DNA of 54,770 nt from Deltaproteobacteria bacterium (GCA_002691205.1 NZHD01000059.1:1-54770), one strand, 5' to 3'. Shown: positions 44,094-53,604, numbered from the stretch's first letter. Notes: generated from the letters alone by a model not told the origin. Numbers and translations: made by a program.

Positions 44094-45077
44094 ATGTCCA
44101 ACCGACGGCTCGTCTGCCTTGAGTTCGGCCCGCCAGAGAACTTAACCTTCGAAGACTCTCCTGTTCCCTCGCCCGGTCCAGGCGAAGTGCTTGTTAAAAT
44201 TACCGCCGCGGGTGTCGGGTTCTTTGATGGCCTCATGGTCCAAGGCCTCTATCAAATTAAGCCGCCCCTGCCCTACTACCCTGGCTCTGAATTCGCCGGC
44301 ACGGTCGCCGAACAGGGAGACGGCGCCCACCACTTCAAAGTGGGCACCCGTGTGATGGGGTTGAGCGGAGGTTCTTTCGCCGACTACATCTGCGTATCTG
44401 AAAAAGATTGCACAGAAATTCCACCAAATCTCTCAGATGAAGTGGCGAGCGGATTTTGCGCCAACTACTCAACCGGTCTCTACGGACTGCAGACCTGCGG
44501 CCAACTCCAACCGGGAGAGACAGCACTCATCTTGGGGGCCTCCGGCGGAATCGGCTCCTCCGGGATCACAATTGCCAAAGCCCTCGGGGCTCGGGTCATT
44601 GCAGCGGCCTCGACTCAAGCCAAACTCGATTTAGCCTTGGCGTCCGGGGCCGATGCGGGAGTCCTCTACTCCAAAGACGACTGGCGATCTGACTTTCGCC
44701 AAGCCCTCGGAGAAGACACGCTGAATGTGGTCTATGACCCGGTTGGAGGCTCCATCTCTGAGACTGCTTTTCGCTGCCTCTCTCCGGGTGGCCGGTTTCT
44801 GGTCATTGGATTCGCCAGCGGAACCATCCCTTCGATTCCCCTAAATTTGCCGCTCCTCAAGCAAAGCTCGATTGTAGGGGTCGACTGGGGCGGAGCCGCG
44901 GTCGCTCAATCCAATCTCACCCGGGGACTCCTCAAAAACCTCGCGCAATGGATTCAGGACAAAAAGCTCAAGCCCGCCCCCGTCACAGTGCGTCCACTCT
45001 CGAGCGCCCCTTCTGCCTTGGCTGAGCAAATAGGAGGCGAGGTCATCGGGAAACTCGTCCTCAAAAACGAAGCTTAA
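44094..45077 (+). CDS. NADPH:quinone oxidoreductase-like MDR protein
   Basis: This 327-residue medium-chain reductase is a zinc-free quinone-oxidoreductase/enoyl-reductase type. It opens with RRLVCLEFGPPENLTFED and the segment PSPGPGEVLVKITAAGVGFFD, followed by YYPGSEFAGTVAEQG. The cofactor loop is LGASGGIGSSG and NADPH preference is suggested by a Ser-Thr-Gln after beta2. It reduces quinones, enones or similar using NAD(P)H. ATG at 44094 has AAAGGA upstream; the in-frame ATG at 44037 would include the inverted repeat as coding sequence and is unlikely. Convergent with the SDR at 45138. Confidence 0.9.
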   Translation: MSNRRLVCLEFGPPENLTFEDSPVPSPGPGEVLVKITAAGVGFFDGLMVQGLYQIKPPLPYYPGSEFAGTVAEQGDGAHHFKVGTRVMGLSGGSFADYICVSEKDCTEIPPNLSDEVASGFCANYSTGLYGLQTCGQLQPGETALILGASGGIGSSGITIAKALGARVIAAASTQAKLDLALASGADAGVLYSKDDWRSDFRQALGEDTLNVVYDPVGGSISETAFRCLSPGGRFLVIGFASGTIPSIPLNLPLLKQSSIVGVDWGGAAVAQSNLTRGLLKNLAQWIQDKKLKPAPVTVRPLSSAPSALAEQIGGEVIGKLVLKNEA

Positions 45078-45087
45078 GCGATGGAAT

Positions 45088-45102
45088 ACGACGTTAAGTC
45101 GT
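45088..45102. terminator. Short hairpin between convergent MDR and SDR genes
   Basis: The arms ACGAC and GTCGT with a GTTAA loop sit 11 bases after the MDR stop, in the convergent gap. There is no U-run, so termination is only possible, not shown. Confidence 0.3.
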
Positions 45103-45137
45103 CGTCCGTCACACAACACGGCAAAGCTTAAACGAGA

Positions 45138-45926
45138 CTAAAAGGTTGAGTTCGTCACGCCTCCTTCGATGGCCAGACTCTGGCCAACGAGATAGCTCGC
45201 ATACTGGCTGCAAAACATAGCCACAAAAGCCCCTAAATCATCAGGGTCTCCGAACTTGCCCGCCGCGACATTATGCTCTCGGATTACGTTCTCAACCTCC
45301 TCGTCGTACGAGGTCCCGTTCGCCTCGGCAATCTCAGCAAAGGCGACTTCGAGCCCAGGCGTATGAAACATCCCCGGCATAATGTTGTTGATCGTGACAT
45401 TATCTTTCGCCACCACCTTCGAAACCGCCACCGTATAGTTGACAAGAGCGGCCCTGGGGGCCCCTGACAGGACTCGCCGTTCATGAGGAAACTTGGCGCC
45501 CGCCGTCCCGATATTGACCACCCGACCCCACCCACGCGCGGCCATGCCTGGAAGGAGTTTCTGCATAAACTGAATCGGACCCAGCAACGTAATTCCCAAC
45601 GAAGCGTGCCAATCTGCCTCTGTGATGGCTTTGAAATCCCCAGTGAATTGCGGCGGCGAGCAGGTATGTACCAGAATATCGGGCTCCGGACAGGCTGCAA
45701 GAATTCGGTTGCGCCCCTCTTCCGAGCTGTGATCGGCCGCAATCGGAGTCACTTTGGCCCCAGTCTCCGAAGCGATCTCAACGCAGGCTCGAGACAGCCG
45801 CTCTTCCCCCCGCGCCGAGACAAAGACCTCCACTCCTTCCCGGGCCAGAGCCAATACGCTACTGCGTCCCATACCAGCGCTGCCGCCGTTCACGATGGCC
45901 TTCTTGCCCTTAATACCCAGGTCCAT
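45138..45926 (-). CDS. SDR-fold protein with non-canonical active site
   Basis: This 262-residue Rossmann protein of the SDR superfamily has an intact cofactor loop NGGSAGMGRSS. NNAG is replaced by HTCS near residues 87-90. The usual Ser region reads NIGTAG, and the Tyr and Lys positions appear to hold Ser154 and Arg158 (SGAPRAAL). A divergent branch of SDRs with this pattern is annotated as 3-oxoacyl-ACP-reductase-like. Catalysis by the normal mechanism is doubtful. ATG at 45926 has AAGGAG upstream. It lies before (minus strand) the LLM gene at 46039, both minus. Confidence 0.85.
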   Translation of the reverse strand: MDLGIKGKKAIVNGGSAGMGRSSVLALAREGVEVFVSARGEERLSRACVEIASETGAKVTPIAADHSSEEGRNRILAACPEPDILVHTCSPPQFTGDFKAITEADWHASLGITLLGPIQFMQKLLPGMAARGWGRVVNIGTAGAKFPHERRVLSGAPRAALVNYTVAVSKVVAKDNVTINNIMPGMFHTPGLEVAFAEIAEANGTSYDEEVENVIREHNVAAGKFGDPDDLGAFVAMFCSQYASYLVGQSLAIEGGVTNSTF

Positions 45927-46038
45927 GACAGCTCCTTACCTTAAATAGAAATCTAAACCGTTGAAGTCCCCACCCATTGCCGACACAAGGCTTGCAAAAT
46001 AGTCCGATCTCGTAACGGTCAAAACCGGCGAGCCCGAA

Positions 46039-46965
46039 TCACCGAGCCGCCAAGGCTGCGGCTTCAAAAGCCTCTGTCCAGCAGGAGGCCCGATCCTCTC
46101 CCGCGAGCGGATGTGCGATCACTTCCGTCATGCCCGCATCCACCCAACGCTGCAATCCAGCCGCGACTTCCTCTCGCGTCCCTGAAACAACGAGATCATC
46201 GAGCAAATCATCGGAGTAACCGTCCGTGACATCATACCCCGCAGCCGCAAACATCCCCTGATAGTTGGGCACCGGAGCGTAGTAACCGAGTTGCTCGCGC
46301 GCGCGATTTCGAGCCTCTTCACGATCGGTGGTCATCGCCACGGGAACGTGCGCCACCAGAGGAGGCGCCTCTCGCTCAGCGAAGGCGGCCCCTTTCTGAA
46401 GCGCCGGCAAGGCGATCTCAGTCAAATACTTAAGCGGGCTCATCCATGAAATCGCCCCGTCCGCCATTTCGCCGCACAACTCATAGGACTTCGTCCTAAG
46501 CGCAGAGGCCATGACGGGCACGGGCGAATGCTCACCCAACCTCCAGCGAAGGGAGGTATGCACCCCCTCGAATTTAACTTTCCCTTCGCGCAACAAAGTC
46601 CGAACGGTATGCAGGTACTCTCGTAAATGTGTCACCGGCTTCGAATATTCACGACCGTACATACGCTCAACGAAATAAGCCGTCCCCGGCCCAATGCCCA
46701 AGCGGTAACGGCCTGGACCAAACTGCTCCACTGCCATCACTTCCTCGGCAAAAGTAATCGGAGTGCGTGACCAGGTATGGACAATGGCATTGCCGAGAAC
46801 AATCCTCTCGGTCTGTGCCGCAGCCGCCGCCATCACCGGCATCATGTCCGCAGCCCCTGCGGCCCCCATATTGGCCCATATCGCCTGGACTCCCAGAGCT
46901 TCGGCCTGCTGAACCTGAGCCACAAAATCCGGGCCACTCGACGCCTCAATCGATACACCAAACAT
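46039..46965 (-). CDS. LLM-class F420/FMN-dependent oxidoreductase
   Basis: This 308-residue LLM enzyme begins MFGVSIEASSGPDFV. It has ERIVLGNAIVHTWSRTPITFAEE, GRYRLGIGPGTAYFVERMYGREY, PVTHLREYLHTV and the late VVSGTREEVAAGLQRWVDAG. It resembles the protein at 42756 and belongs to the TIGR03564-like or related F420 group. ATG at 46965 has AAGGAG about eight bases upstream. It precedes the SDR at 45138 in the same orientation, so the two may be one transcript. Reaction unknown. Confidence 0.9.
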   Translation of the reverse strand: MFGVSIEASSGPDFVAQVQQAEALGVQAIWANMGAAGAADMMPVMAAAAAQTERIVLGNAIVHTWSRTPITFAEEVMAVEQFGPGRYRLGIGPGTAYFVERMYGREYSKPVTHLREYLHTVRTLLREGKVKFEGVHTSLRWRLGEHSPVPVMASALRTKSYELCGEMADGAISWMSPLKYLTEIALPALQKGAAFAEREAPPLVAHVPVAMTTDREEARNRAREQLGYYAPVPNYQGMFAAAGYDVTDGYSDDLLDDLVVSGTREEVAAGLQRWVDAGMTEVIAHPLAGEDRASCWTEAFEAAALAAR

Positions 46966-47243
46966 TTAACTTCTCCTTAAAAAAATGTAACTCGCGCTGG
47001 GAGTAAACTCTAGAAGCCCACGCCCCTCATCCGAACCAAGCCCTGGACGTCCCCGGCAGGAACATAAGGCTAGACGAACCCGCCTCTTTTTTAACCTACC
47101 CGAAAAAATTAATGAACAGCGCCTAGCCGGTTTCAGACCGCCCCCGAAACTCAAAGTAATTTCAAGAGATCGGGATTCATTGCAGCCTGCGCTAGCGTTT
47201 AGCCAAGTTCTTGCCTCACCCTCACCTCTCCCGGAGCCAGATT

Positions 47244-48029
47244 ATGCCCTCAGAGCAGCCAAGAAATCAAGCTAAGCTTCCCATTGTTCACACCCGCCGG
47301 GAAGGTCACATCCTTTATATTTCAATGCAGCGTGAGGCCAAGCGGAATGCCATCGACCGTGAAATGGCCGATGGCATCGACGCTGCGCTGAATCAACTGG
47401 AGGACGATGATTCACTGTGGGTGGGCATACTCAGCGGAACCGATTCGATCTTCTGCGCAGGAAGCGATCTAACCTGCGACGGTGATTACAACACCGAGCG
47501 CGGCGGCGAATACGGCATCATTCGTCGCGTGCGCCGTAAGCCCCTAGTCGCAGCCGTTGAAGGGCCCGCTCTCGGAGGCGGACTCGAGATTGTCCTTTCG
47601 TGCGACTTGGTGGTGGCCTCTAGAAAGGCGCGCTTCGGACTTCCTGAAGTCTCCATCGGCGTCATCCCCACCTGCGCAGCTTTATTCAGAGCGCCCAACG
47701 CCCTGCCCCTTAATCTCGCTCGTGAGCTCATTCTGACCGGTGAACCCATTGGTGCTGAACGCGCACACTCGGCCGGCCTCGTCAATCATCTCACGGAGCC
47801 CGGAGAAACTCTAAGCCAGGCCACCAAGCTCGCCGAACGGATCCTGCAAAATGCTCCTCTCTCGGTTCAGAATTGCCTGAGCGCCGTCAACCAATACACC
47901 GCCCAGACCGAGGACATCGGCTGGCGCCTCACCGGTGAAGCCTTTGAAGGCATTCGCAACAGCGAGGACATCAAGGAGGGCGTCACGTCCTTTCTTGAAA
48001 AAAGACCACCACGGTGGAAAGCACGCTAA
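47244..48029 (+). CDS. Enoyl-CoA hydratase/isomerase family protein
   Basis: This 261-residue crotonase-fold enzyme adds water to enoyl-CoA or isomerises double bonds. The oxyanion-hole segment is IFCAGSDLT. Both catalytic glutamates are conserved: GGGLEIVLSCD and GLPEVSIGV. The start is placed at the ATG at 47244, with GGAG nine bases upstream; the in-frame ATG at 47211 adds residues with no similarity. It leads a + strand series with two SDRs and a GPH transporter, fitting a beta-oxidation-like or side-chain catabolic role. Confidence 0.9.
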   Translation: MPSEQPRNQAKLPIVHTRREGHILYISMQREAKRNAIDREMADGIDAALNQLEDDDSLWVGILSGTDSIFCAGSDLTCDGDYNTERGGEYGIIRRVRRKPLVAAVEGPALGGGLEIVLSCDLVVASRKARFGLPEVSIGVIPTCAALFRAPNALPLNLARELILTGEPIGAERAHSAGLVNHLTEPGETLSQATKLAERILQNAPLSVQNCLSAVNQYTAQTEDIGWRLTGEAFEGIRNSEDIKEGVTSFLEKRPPRWKAR

Positions 48030-48136
48030 GCTGATTTGACACTGGGTGGCCAATTCAGCACTGAATCAACCTTTCTTAATTTAGTATCTTTCCTCGATCA
48101 CCCCGTTCTTTTCTCTTTTATTTTCCAGGAGCCCTC

Positions 48137-48949
48137 ATGTCTCACCCGTTCGACTACTCAGGCAAAAACATCGTGATAACAGGCGCATTCTCAGGCGTTG
48201 GAGCTGCGCTTCTTGATGTACTTCAAGAACTCGGGGCCCCTCATGTCACGGCTCTGGATATCAAAAAACCGGAGGGACCGATCAACGCTTTCATTGAAAC
48301 CAACATGGGTAACTCCGCATCGGTGGCTGAGGCCGCAGCGCAAATCAATGGGCCCATCGATGTTCTCTTTAACAATGCGGGCATCGCAGCCACTCACCCG
48401 CCTCTGACAGTCATGGCGGTCAACTGGCTCGGACTGCGCGAGCTTTCCGAGCACCTTCTTCCGAAGATGAGCGAAGGCGGAGCCATCGCAAATACCGCTT
48501 CCATAGCCGGCGGGCAGTGGCCCCCTCATCTCCAAGATGTTCTCGACTGCATCGGGGTCGAAGACCACGACGAGAGCCTCAAGTGGTGCGAAGAACACGC
48601 TGAACTGGTGGGCGACGGCTACGCATTTTCAAAAGAATGCGTCCAGGTCTACACCATGAAGAGCGCAAAACAGACACTCTCTCGATCCATTCGAACAAAC
48701 AGTGTGTGTCCGTCTCCTATCGACACCCCTTTGCTCCCTGAGTTCAACGAAACCATGACCGAAAAAACCATGAACTGGACCATTGATCAGTGCGGCGGAG
48801 AAATTGCCACCGCAAGAGACGTGGCCCTCGCCCTGGCATTTTTGGGAAGCGACGCTTCGCGCTACATCAATGGGGTCAATATCAATGTAGATATGGGCTT
48901 CAACGCATTCATGACTACGGGCCAACTTGACTTTTCAGGCCTCTCCTGA
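48137..48949 (+). CDS. SDR oxidoreductase resembling 3-alpha-hydroxysteroid dehydrogenase
   Basis: This 270-residue SDR has the cofactor loop TGAFSGVGAAL, a conserved NNAG (FNNAGIAAT), a Ser in NTASIAGG and the catalytic YAFSK. The long middle insert after the Ser (ending in EDHDESLKWCEEH) and the general layout resemble 3-alpha-hydroxysteroid dehydrogenases such as Comamonas HsdA. Steroid specificity is not proven. ATG at 48137 has CAGGAG upstream. It sits between the enoyl-CoA hydratase and another SDR, all in the + orientation with gaps of 107 and 173 bases. Confidence 0.9.
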   Translation: MSHPFDYSGKNIVITGAFSGVGAALLDVLQELGAPHVTALDIKKPEGPINAFIETNMGNSASVAEAAAQINGPIDVLFNNAGIAATHPPLTVMAVNWLGLRELSEHLLPKMSEGGAIANTASIAGGQWPPHLQDVLDCIGVEDHDESLKWCEEHAELVGDGYAFSKECVQVYTMKSAKQTLSRSIRTNSVCPSPIDTPLLPEFNETMTEKTMNWTIDQCGGEIATARDVALALAFLGSDASRYINGVNINVDMGFNAFMTTGQLDFSGLS

Positions 48950-49122
48950 CCCGACGCCTCAAGTCCTTAACCGCACATGGACACCCAAAAAAGCTGCGAC
49001 CCTACCCTTTGTTATTAGAGGCCGGAACCTTTTGGATCTTTCCGTTTCCGTATTGACCCTTTGTCCTCAAAAAACGCCTGCCGGGCCACCCAAAGACCTA
49101 GAGACGTTCTAACTTAAGACCT

Positions 49123-49902
49123 ATGAAAAATATTTTCTCAGTCGAAGGCAAAGTCGCCATTGTGACCGGTGGATCACGTGGCATTGGTGAAATGATCGCA
49201 GAAGGTCTCGTTGAAAACGGCGTGCGTGTTTATATCTCAGCGAGAAAAGCCGATGCGTGTGAAGCCACAGCGGCCCGTCTATCCAAGCTTGGGGAATGCA
49301 TCAGCGTCCCCGCGGACCTCTCCACGCCCGACGGCATTGCGAAGCTGGTCGCCGAGGTCTCTTCGAAAGAAGAGCAACTTGACATTCTCGTCAATAACGC
49401 CGGTGCAACCTGGGGAGCGCCGCTTGATGACTTTCCTTCGGACGCGTTCGACAAGGTCATGAATATTAACGTCAAGGCAGTTTTCGAATTGACCACAAAA
49501 TGCCTGCCCCTGCTTCGGGCCTCAGCCTCACCGGCTGATCCAGCGCGCGTCATCATCACTTCGTCGGTGGAGGGCATTGGCATCTCGGCCCAATCCAACT
49601 ACCCGTACGGCGCGTCGAAGGCCGGGGTCATCCATCTCTCAAAGCAAATCGCGAAAACCCTCGCCCCTGAGCAGATTACCGTCAACTGCATCGCGCCGGG
49701 CCCCTTTGAATCAAAGATGATGGCCTTCGCGCTCGATAGCGAGGAAAAACGCTCTGCAGTCGCAAACAGCGTACCGATGAAGCGGATTGGCCAGCCCGAA
49801 GACGTGGCCGGTGCAGTCATCTATCTCTCCTCAAAAGCCGGGGCTTATGTAACCGGTCAAGCCCTCGCCATCGATGGAGGCGGGCTCCTGGGACCCGGAT
49901 AA
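49123..49902 (+). CDS. Classical SDR, FabG/RhlG-like
   Basis: This 259-residue classical SDR has the cofactor loop TGGSRGIG, NNAG (VNNAGATWG), a Ser in ITSSVEGIG and the YGASK catalytic pair. C-terminal GQALAIDGGGLLGPG fits the FabG/RhlG-like family, which reduces 3-oxoacyl or related keto groups with NAD(P)H. No clear ribosome site precedes ATG 49123, though it is the only sensible start. Unlike the SDRs at 26745 and 45138 it has an intact active site. It belongs to the + run from 47244 to 51506. Confidence 0.92.
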   Translation: MKNIFSVEGKVAIVTGGSRGIGEMIAEGLVENGVRVYISARKADACEATAARLSKLGECISVPADLSTPDGIAKLVAEVSSKEEQLDILVNNAGATWGAPLDDFPSDAFDKVMNINVKAVFELTTKCLPLLRASASPADPARVIITSSVEGIGISAQSNYPYGASKAGVIHLSKQIAKTLAPEQITVNCIAPGPFESKMMAFALDSEEKRSAVANSVPMKRIGQPEDVAGAVIYLSSKAGAYVTGQALAIDGGGLLGPG

Positions 49903-50027
49903 TCTCGCAGAAAACATCCTCTCTATCTCTTACCGAACTCTCTCAGCTCACGACGGAAGCTCGTCGGATTTAGGGATAAAGGTTATCCCGCACCGGCCGC
50001 TCTCAGAGAGTTCTTGATCGGCCCATC

Positions 50028-51506
50028 TTGTCCGAATCGAAGCCTACGACCCCACTCCCCCCCAAGGCCCCGCCTGTGGGAACGTTCACCAAACTTGCCT
50101 ATGGGGTGGGCCAACTCAGCGACGGAATTCGCGCAAGCGGCTTTGGCCTCTATCTCTTTTTTTACTACGTACAGGTCTTGGGTCTTCCCCCCGAAGTCGT
50201 CGGAACCGCTATTTTCGTCGCCGTAATGGTGGATGCCTTCACTGACCCCATCGCAGGTTCCATCTCAGATGCTTGGCAATCAAAATGGGGCCGTCGACAT
50301 CCTTTTATGTACGCGTCCGCCTTGCCGGTGGGAGTCTGCTTCTACCTTACTTTTGCGCCGCCGGCTGGACTCACAGACACTTGGCTTTTTGTATGGCTCC
50401 TGGGTTCCTCGATCCTCATGCGTCTCTCTATGACCATCTTTGTGGTTCCCCACTACGCCTTGGGGGCAGAACTCTCAAGCGATCACTCAGAACGTACCTC
50501 GATCGTTTCCATCCGATACGCCTTTTTTAGCGCCGGGAGTCTCCTCGTCTACGGAGCCGCAGCGATTTTCTTTGCTCAAACCACTGACGGCGCAGACGGG
50601 CGATTGATTGCGACCAACTATCCGCCCTTCGCCTGGACGGGCGCCCTCTTTATGGTCGCGACCATTCTGCTTTCAGCCATTGGGACCCACGATCGGATTC
50701 AGTACCTCAAACCAGCTCCTACGCAAACGCGAGAGCGCCCCGGGCTCCTCAGAATCTTTACCGATATCTGGTCTGCCCTTAAAAGCCGAAACTTTCGCTT
50801 TGTGGCGATTGGCTGCCTCATGGACGCTCTGATGTTGGGGGCACAGTTAAACCTGATGCTTTTCGTTTATACGTTTTTCTGGGAAATGTCCTCCGACCTA
50901 ATGACCCTCTCGTTCGCCGCGATGGGCGTGGGGCAGCTCGTAGGTTCAATCTTCCTGGCTGGACCGATCAGTGAGCGATTTGAACGTCGTTCCGTCGCTT
51001 GCTTCGGAGCGGCTTGGTACATCCTCTTTACGATTGTGCCCATCACGCTGCGACTCATCGGCTGGTTTCCAGAGAATGACTCAAGCCTACTGCCGGCTCT
51101 GGTCATCGGAATCAATTTCATTGCCTCCCTAGGAATCATAGTCGGCTATATCGCTCAGGGGACAATGATCGCCGAAGTCACGGACGAGCATGAGCTTGAG
51201 ACGGGACTGCGCCAAGAAGGAATGTTCTACGCAGCCCTATCGTTCATTGGAAAAGCGCCCGTGGGCGTCGGGAGCATGATCTCCGGCTTCGGAATGTGGC
51301 TCATCGGATGGCCTACCGGAGATTCGATTCGCACAGCTGCCGATGTTCCACCCGACGCCCTCTTTTCACTCGGGATTCTCTTTGGCCCCGCCCTAGCCAT
51401 TTTCGGCTTTTGCGCCATGGCCGCGTATTTAAAATACGACTTAACACGGACGAAGCATCAAGCCGTTCTCCAAGCGCTCCATCTAAAAGAAGAGAGCCCA
51501 GCCTAA
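50028..51506 (+). CDS. GPH-family (MFS) cation symporter
   Basis: This 492-residue transporter has about 12 membrane helices and the same WGRRHPFMYAS loop motif as the protein at 40553, with a DPIAGSISDAW segment typical of GPH symporters. It would import a polar solute with Na+ or H+. The frame opens with TTG at 50028, a weak start with no good ribosome site, so the true start may lie slightly downstream. It ends the + run after the SDR at 49123, and suggests that the neighbouring enzymes may use an imported substrate. Substrate unknown. Confidence 0.9.
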   Translation: MSESKPTTPLPPKAPPVGTFTKLAYGVGQLSDGIRASGFGLYLFFYYVQVLGLPPEVVGTAIFVAVMVDAFTDPIAGSISDAWQSKWGRRHPFMYASALPVGVCFYLTFAPPAGLTDTWLFVWLLGSSILMRLSMTIFVVPHYALGAELSSDHSERTSIVSIRYAFFSAGSLLVYGAAAIFFAQTTDGADGRLIATNYPPFAWTGALFMVATILLSAIGTHDRIQYLKPAPTQTRERPGLLRIFTDIWSALKSRNFRFVAIGCLMDALMLGAQLNLMLFVYTFFWEMSSDLMTLSFAAMGVGQLVGSIFLAGPISERFERRSVACFGAAWYILFTIVPITLRLIGWFPENDSSLLPALVIGINFIASLGIIVGYIAQGTMIAEVTDEHELETGLRQEGMFYAALSFIGKAPVGVGSMISGFGMWLIGWPTGDSIRTAADVPPDALFSLGILFGPALAIFGFCAMAAYLKYDLTRTKHQAVLQALHLKEESPA

Positions 51507-51554
51507 ACGCCTCTGCGCAGAGCGAAATCTGATTCGAGACCGTCTTGACGAGTG

Positions 51555-52073
51555 CTATCGCTCGCCCAAAACAAAGCCATCTCGGTTGGGCATGTTCACC
51601 CTCGGCAACGTCGTCGCAGAGACCACAACATCTTCTTTTATCATTCCGTTCAAGAATAATAAGTACGCGGTCACTGAATACACCTCAGAATCAGTCAAAA
51701 TCCCTGGGGACGGGTAAGGCATGGACCGCCGCACGTAGTCAAAAATTGTCGGAGCGTAGGGCCAAAAGCTCCCCACGGTCTTTAATGGCCGATCCGTATC
51801 TAGCGAACCCACCCCTCCCACAAGCGCCGCATTCGCTCCGCCCACCCCCGCTTCGCCGTGGCAAGAAGCACAATGCTGGTCGTACAAGGCCGACCCCAAC
51901 AAGGCCGTGCCTTGGCCGGCAGGAAGCCCATCGCCGTTTGGGAGCACTGTAAAGTCCATCTCTGAAAGAGCCCTATGGCTCACTGGCTCACCCAGGCCAG
52001 GCCCGAGTTCGTCGGCATGAGCCCATGACCCCAGTAACAATCCTGCCAGAACCAGCCCCTTAAATGTAGACAT
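51555..52073 (-). CDS. Monohaem cytochrome c, partner of the SoxC-like molybdoenzyme
   Basis: This 172-residue periplasmic cytochrome c has a signal peptide ending near AHADE. The haem motif CASCH is at residues 68-72, and the axial Met is Met118 (RSMPYPS). A conserved C-terminal segment (VTAYLLFLNGMI, then LPRVNMPNRDGF) resembles SoxD/SorB-type subunits. ATG at 52073 has AAGGA upstream and overlaps the 3' end of the SoxC-like gene by 14 bases, showing translational coupling. It should accept electrons from the molybdenum subunit and pass them to the respiratory chain. SoxD of Paracoccus is larger and dihaem; this one is a short form. Confidence 0.9.
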   Translation of the reverse strand: MSTFKGLVLAGLLLGSWAHADELGPGLGEPVSHRALSEMDFTVLPNGDGLPAGQGTALLGSALYDQHCASCHGEAGVGGANAALVGGVGSLDTDRPLKTVGSFWPYAPTIFDYVRRSMPYPSPGILTDSEVYSVTAYLLFLNGMIKEDVVVSATTLPRVNMPNRDGFVLGER

Positions 52074-53310
52074 GGGTGATCGTTCCTTCCGGGTCAACTC
52101 TCCACGCTTGCATACAGTTATTGTGGTAGAACCCGGCGGCCGAACGCGCCCCAAGCACGGTTTCTCGTGTGGGCTGAACTTCGCCCCGCTCGTCCGTCGC
52201 ACGACTGAGAATCACAGCCGGTCCTCCGTCCCAACGCCACGGGATTCGAAAGCGGGTCAAGCTCTTCGGCAAAACATGTTCATCCAGGGCTGCCTCCCCC
52301 CAACTCCGTCCCCCATCCGCCGACACATCCACACGCCTAATGCGGCCGCCCCCCGACCAGGCGATCCCCGAAATCGGATAAACACCCACTTCGTGGAGCT
52401 GAAGTCCGGGAGAAGGCTTGGTGATGATGGATTTTACGCCCATCTCGAAAGTGAAGATCTTCGACGATCCATCCCTTTGCAAATCAGTGTATTTCGACGT
52501 TTCATCTCGAGTCATGGCCGGTTCGTCCACCACTTTAAGAGTCCGCAACCATTTGACAGAGGTGTTCCCTTCCCAACCCGGCAGAAAAAGACGCATGGGA
52601 TACCCATTGGCGGGCCTCAATCTCTCGCCGTTTTGATAAAGCGCCACCAAGGCATCATCCATCGCCTTATCCAAAGGAATGCTTCGACTCATCACGGACG
52701 AGTCGGCTCCCTCGGCCAAGATCCATCGAGCTCCCGATTTTACGCCCGCCTCATTCAGTAAGGAAGACAGGGGAACGCCCCCCCACTCACTCCCAGAGAT
52801 TAATCCATGGAGAGAACTACACGGGCCTTGTATGGGCTTGGGCATCAACAGTGCGCCACTGTTTCCTGCGCATTCTAAAAAATGAATTCGAGAGACCGTC
52901 GGGTAACGGGCGAGCGAATCAAGGCTAAATGACAGGGGGCGCTCCACTTGACCGTGGATCACGAGCCGATGTTCGTCTGGGCGGATTTCCGGAATACCGC
53001 TGTGGTGCCTTTCGAAATGCAAGCGACTCGGCGTGATGATACCGTCCAGATGCTCATGAGGCGTGGATGAAATACCTGAGCCTGAAGTCCCTGGGGCCGT
53101 ACGAATCGAAGTTCTCTTGACATGAGATTCATGGGGCGATGGGATTCCTTCGTCGCTTAGAGACGATCCGGGCGTCTTCATCCAATCCCGGCGCTCTACC
53201 CCATGGGCCGATGCACTCAATAGAGTTAGCCCGCCCACGAGCCCCCCCTTTAAAAAAAGCCTTCGATCGAGCAGGCCGTTTCCGGCCACTGCATCATCTC
53301 CAATCGGCAA
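52060..53310 (-). CDS. soxC: SoxC-like sulfur/sulfite dehydrogenase, molybdenum subunit
   Basis: This 416-residue Tat-exported molybdopterin enzyme of the sulfite oxidase family has an N-terminal LLDRRLFLKGG leader, then ITPSRLHFERHHSG and the molybdenum-ligating Cys147 in LECAGN. Family segments follow: ANGYPMRLFLPGWEGN, VKWLRTLKVVD, and a C-terminal SADGGRSW, then FRIPWRWDGGP, an Ig-like dimerisation domain. It fits SoxC (with SoxD, oxidises sulfane sulfur in the Sox cycle) and is close to SorA sulfite dehydrogenases. The TTG at 53310 has AAAGGAGG six bases upstream, a strong site that decides the start. No soxYZ, soxAX or soxB is present, so a stand-alone sulfite dehydrogenase is equally possible. 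Confidence 0.9.
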   Translation of the reverse strand: MPIGDDAVAGNGLLDRRLFLKGGLVGGLTLLSASAHGVERRDWMKTPGSSLSDEGIPSPHESHVKRTSIRTAPGTSGSGISSTPHEHLDGIITPSRLHFERHHSGIPEIRPDEHRLVIHGQVERPLSFSLDSLARYPTVSRIHFLECAGNSGALLMPKPIQGPCSSLHGLISGSEWGGVPLSSLLNEAGVKSGARWILAEGADSSVMSRSIPLDKAMDDALVALYQNGERLRPANGYPMRLFLPGWEGNTSVKWLRTLKVVDEPAMTRDETSKYTDLQRDGSSKIFTFEMGVKSIITKPSPGLQLHEVGVYPISGIAWSGGGRIRRVDVSADGGRSWGEAALDEHVLPKSLTRFRIPWRWDGGPAVILSRATDERGEVQPTRETVLGARSAAGFYHNNCMQAWRVDPEGTITHVYI

Positions 53311-53604
53311 AATCAGCCTCCTTTGAAGAGAGAATTTTATGGAATCCGTACGGGAACAAACCCACCAAGCCCTTTGAGTTTACCTTTCTTTAGAAATACA
53401 CACCCCTTCCTTTCTGCACCCCATGAAGTTCAATCGCCCTCTCCCTCGGCTTTCTCACCTCAACCACACATACTCTTTAGGGGGTATTTAAATTACCCGA
53501 TTCTTCGTGATTCTTGAGTCATCCGCTTTTATCAAATCGACTTTTCGAAAGCGTTATCTCTTTGGTGACACAGAAACTGGCGCTTGTACAAAAGGGAGAA
53601 AAGC

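Noticed and set aside
51555..53310. Complete Sox thiosulfate-oxidation cluster
   Set aside because: Only the SoxC-like and cytochrome subunits are here; soxXA, soxYZ and soxB are absent, so a full Sox pathway cannot be claimed.
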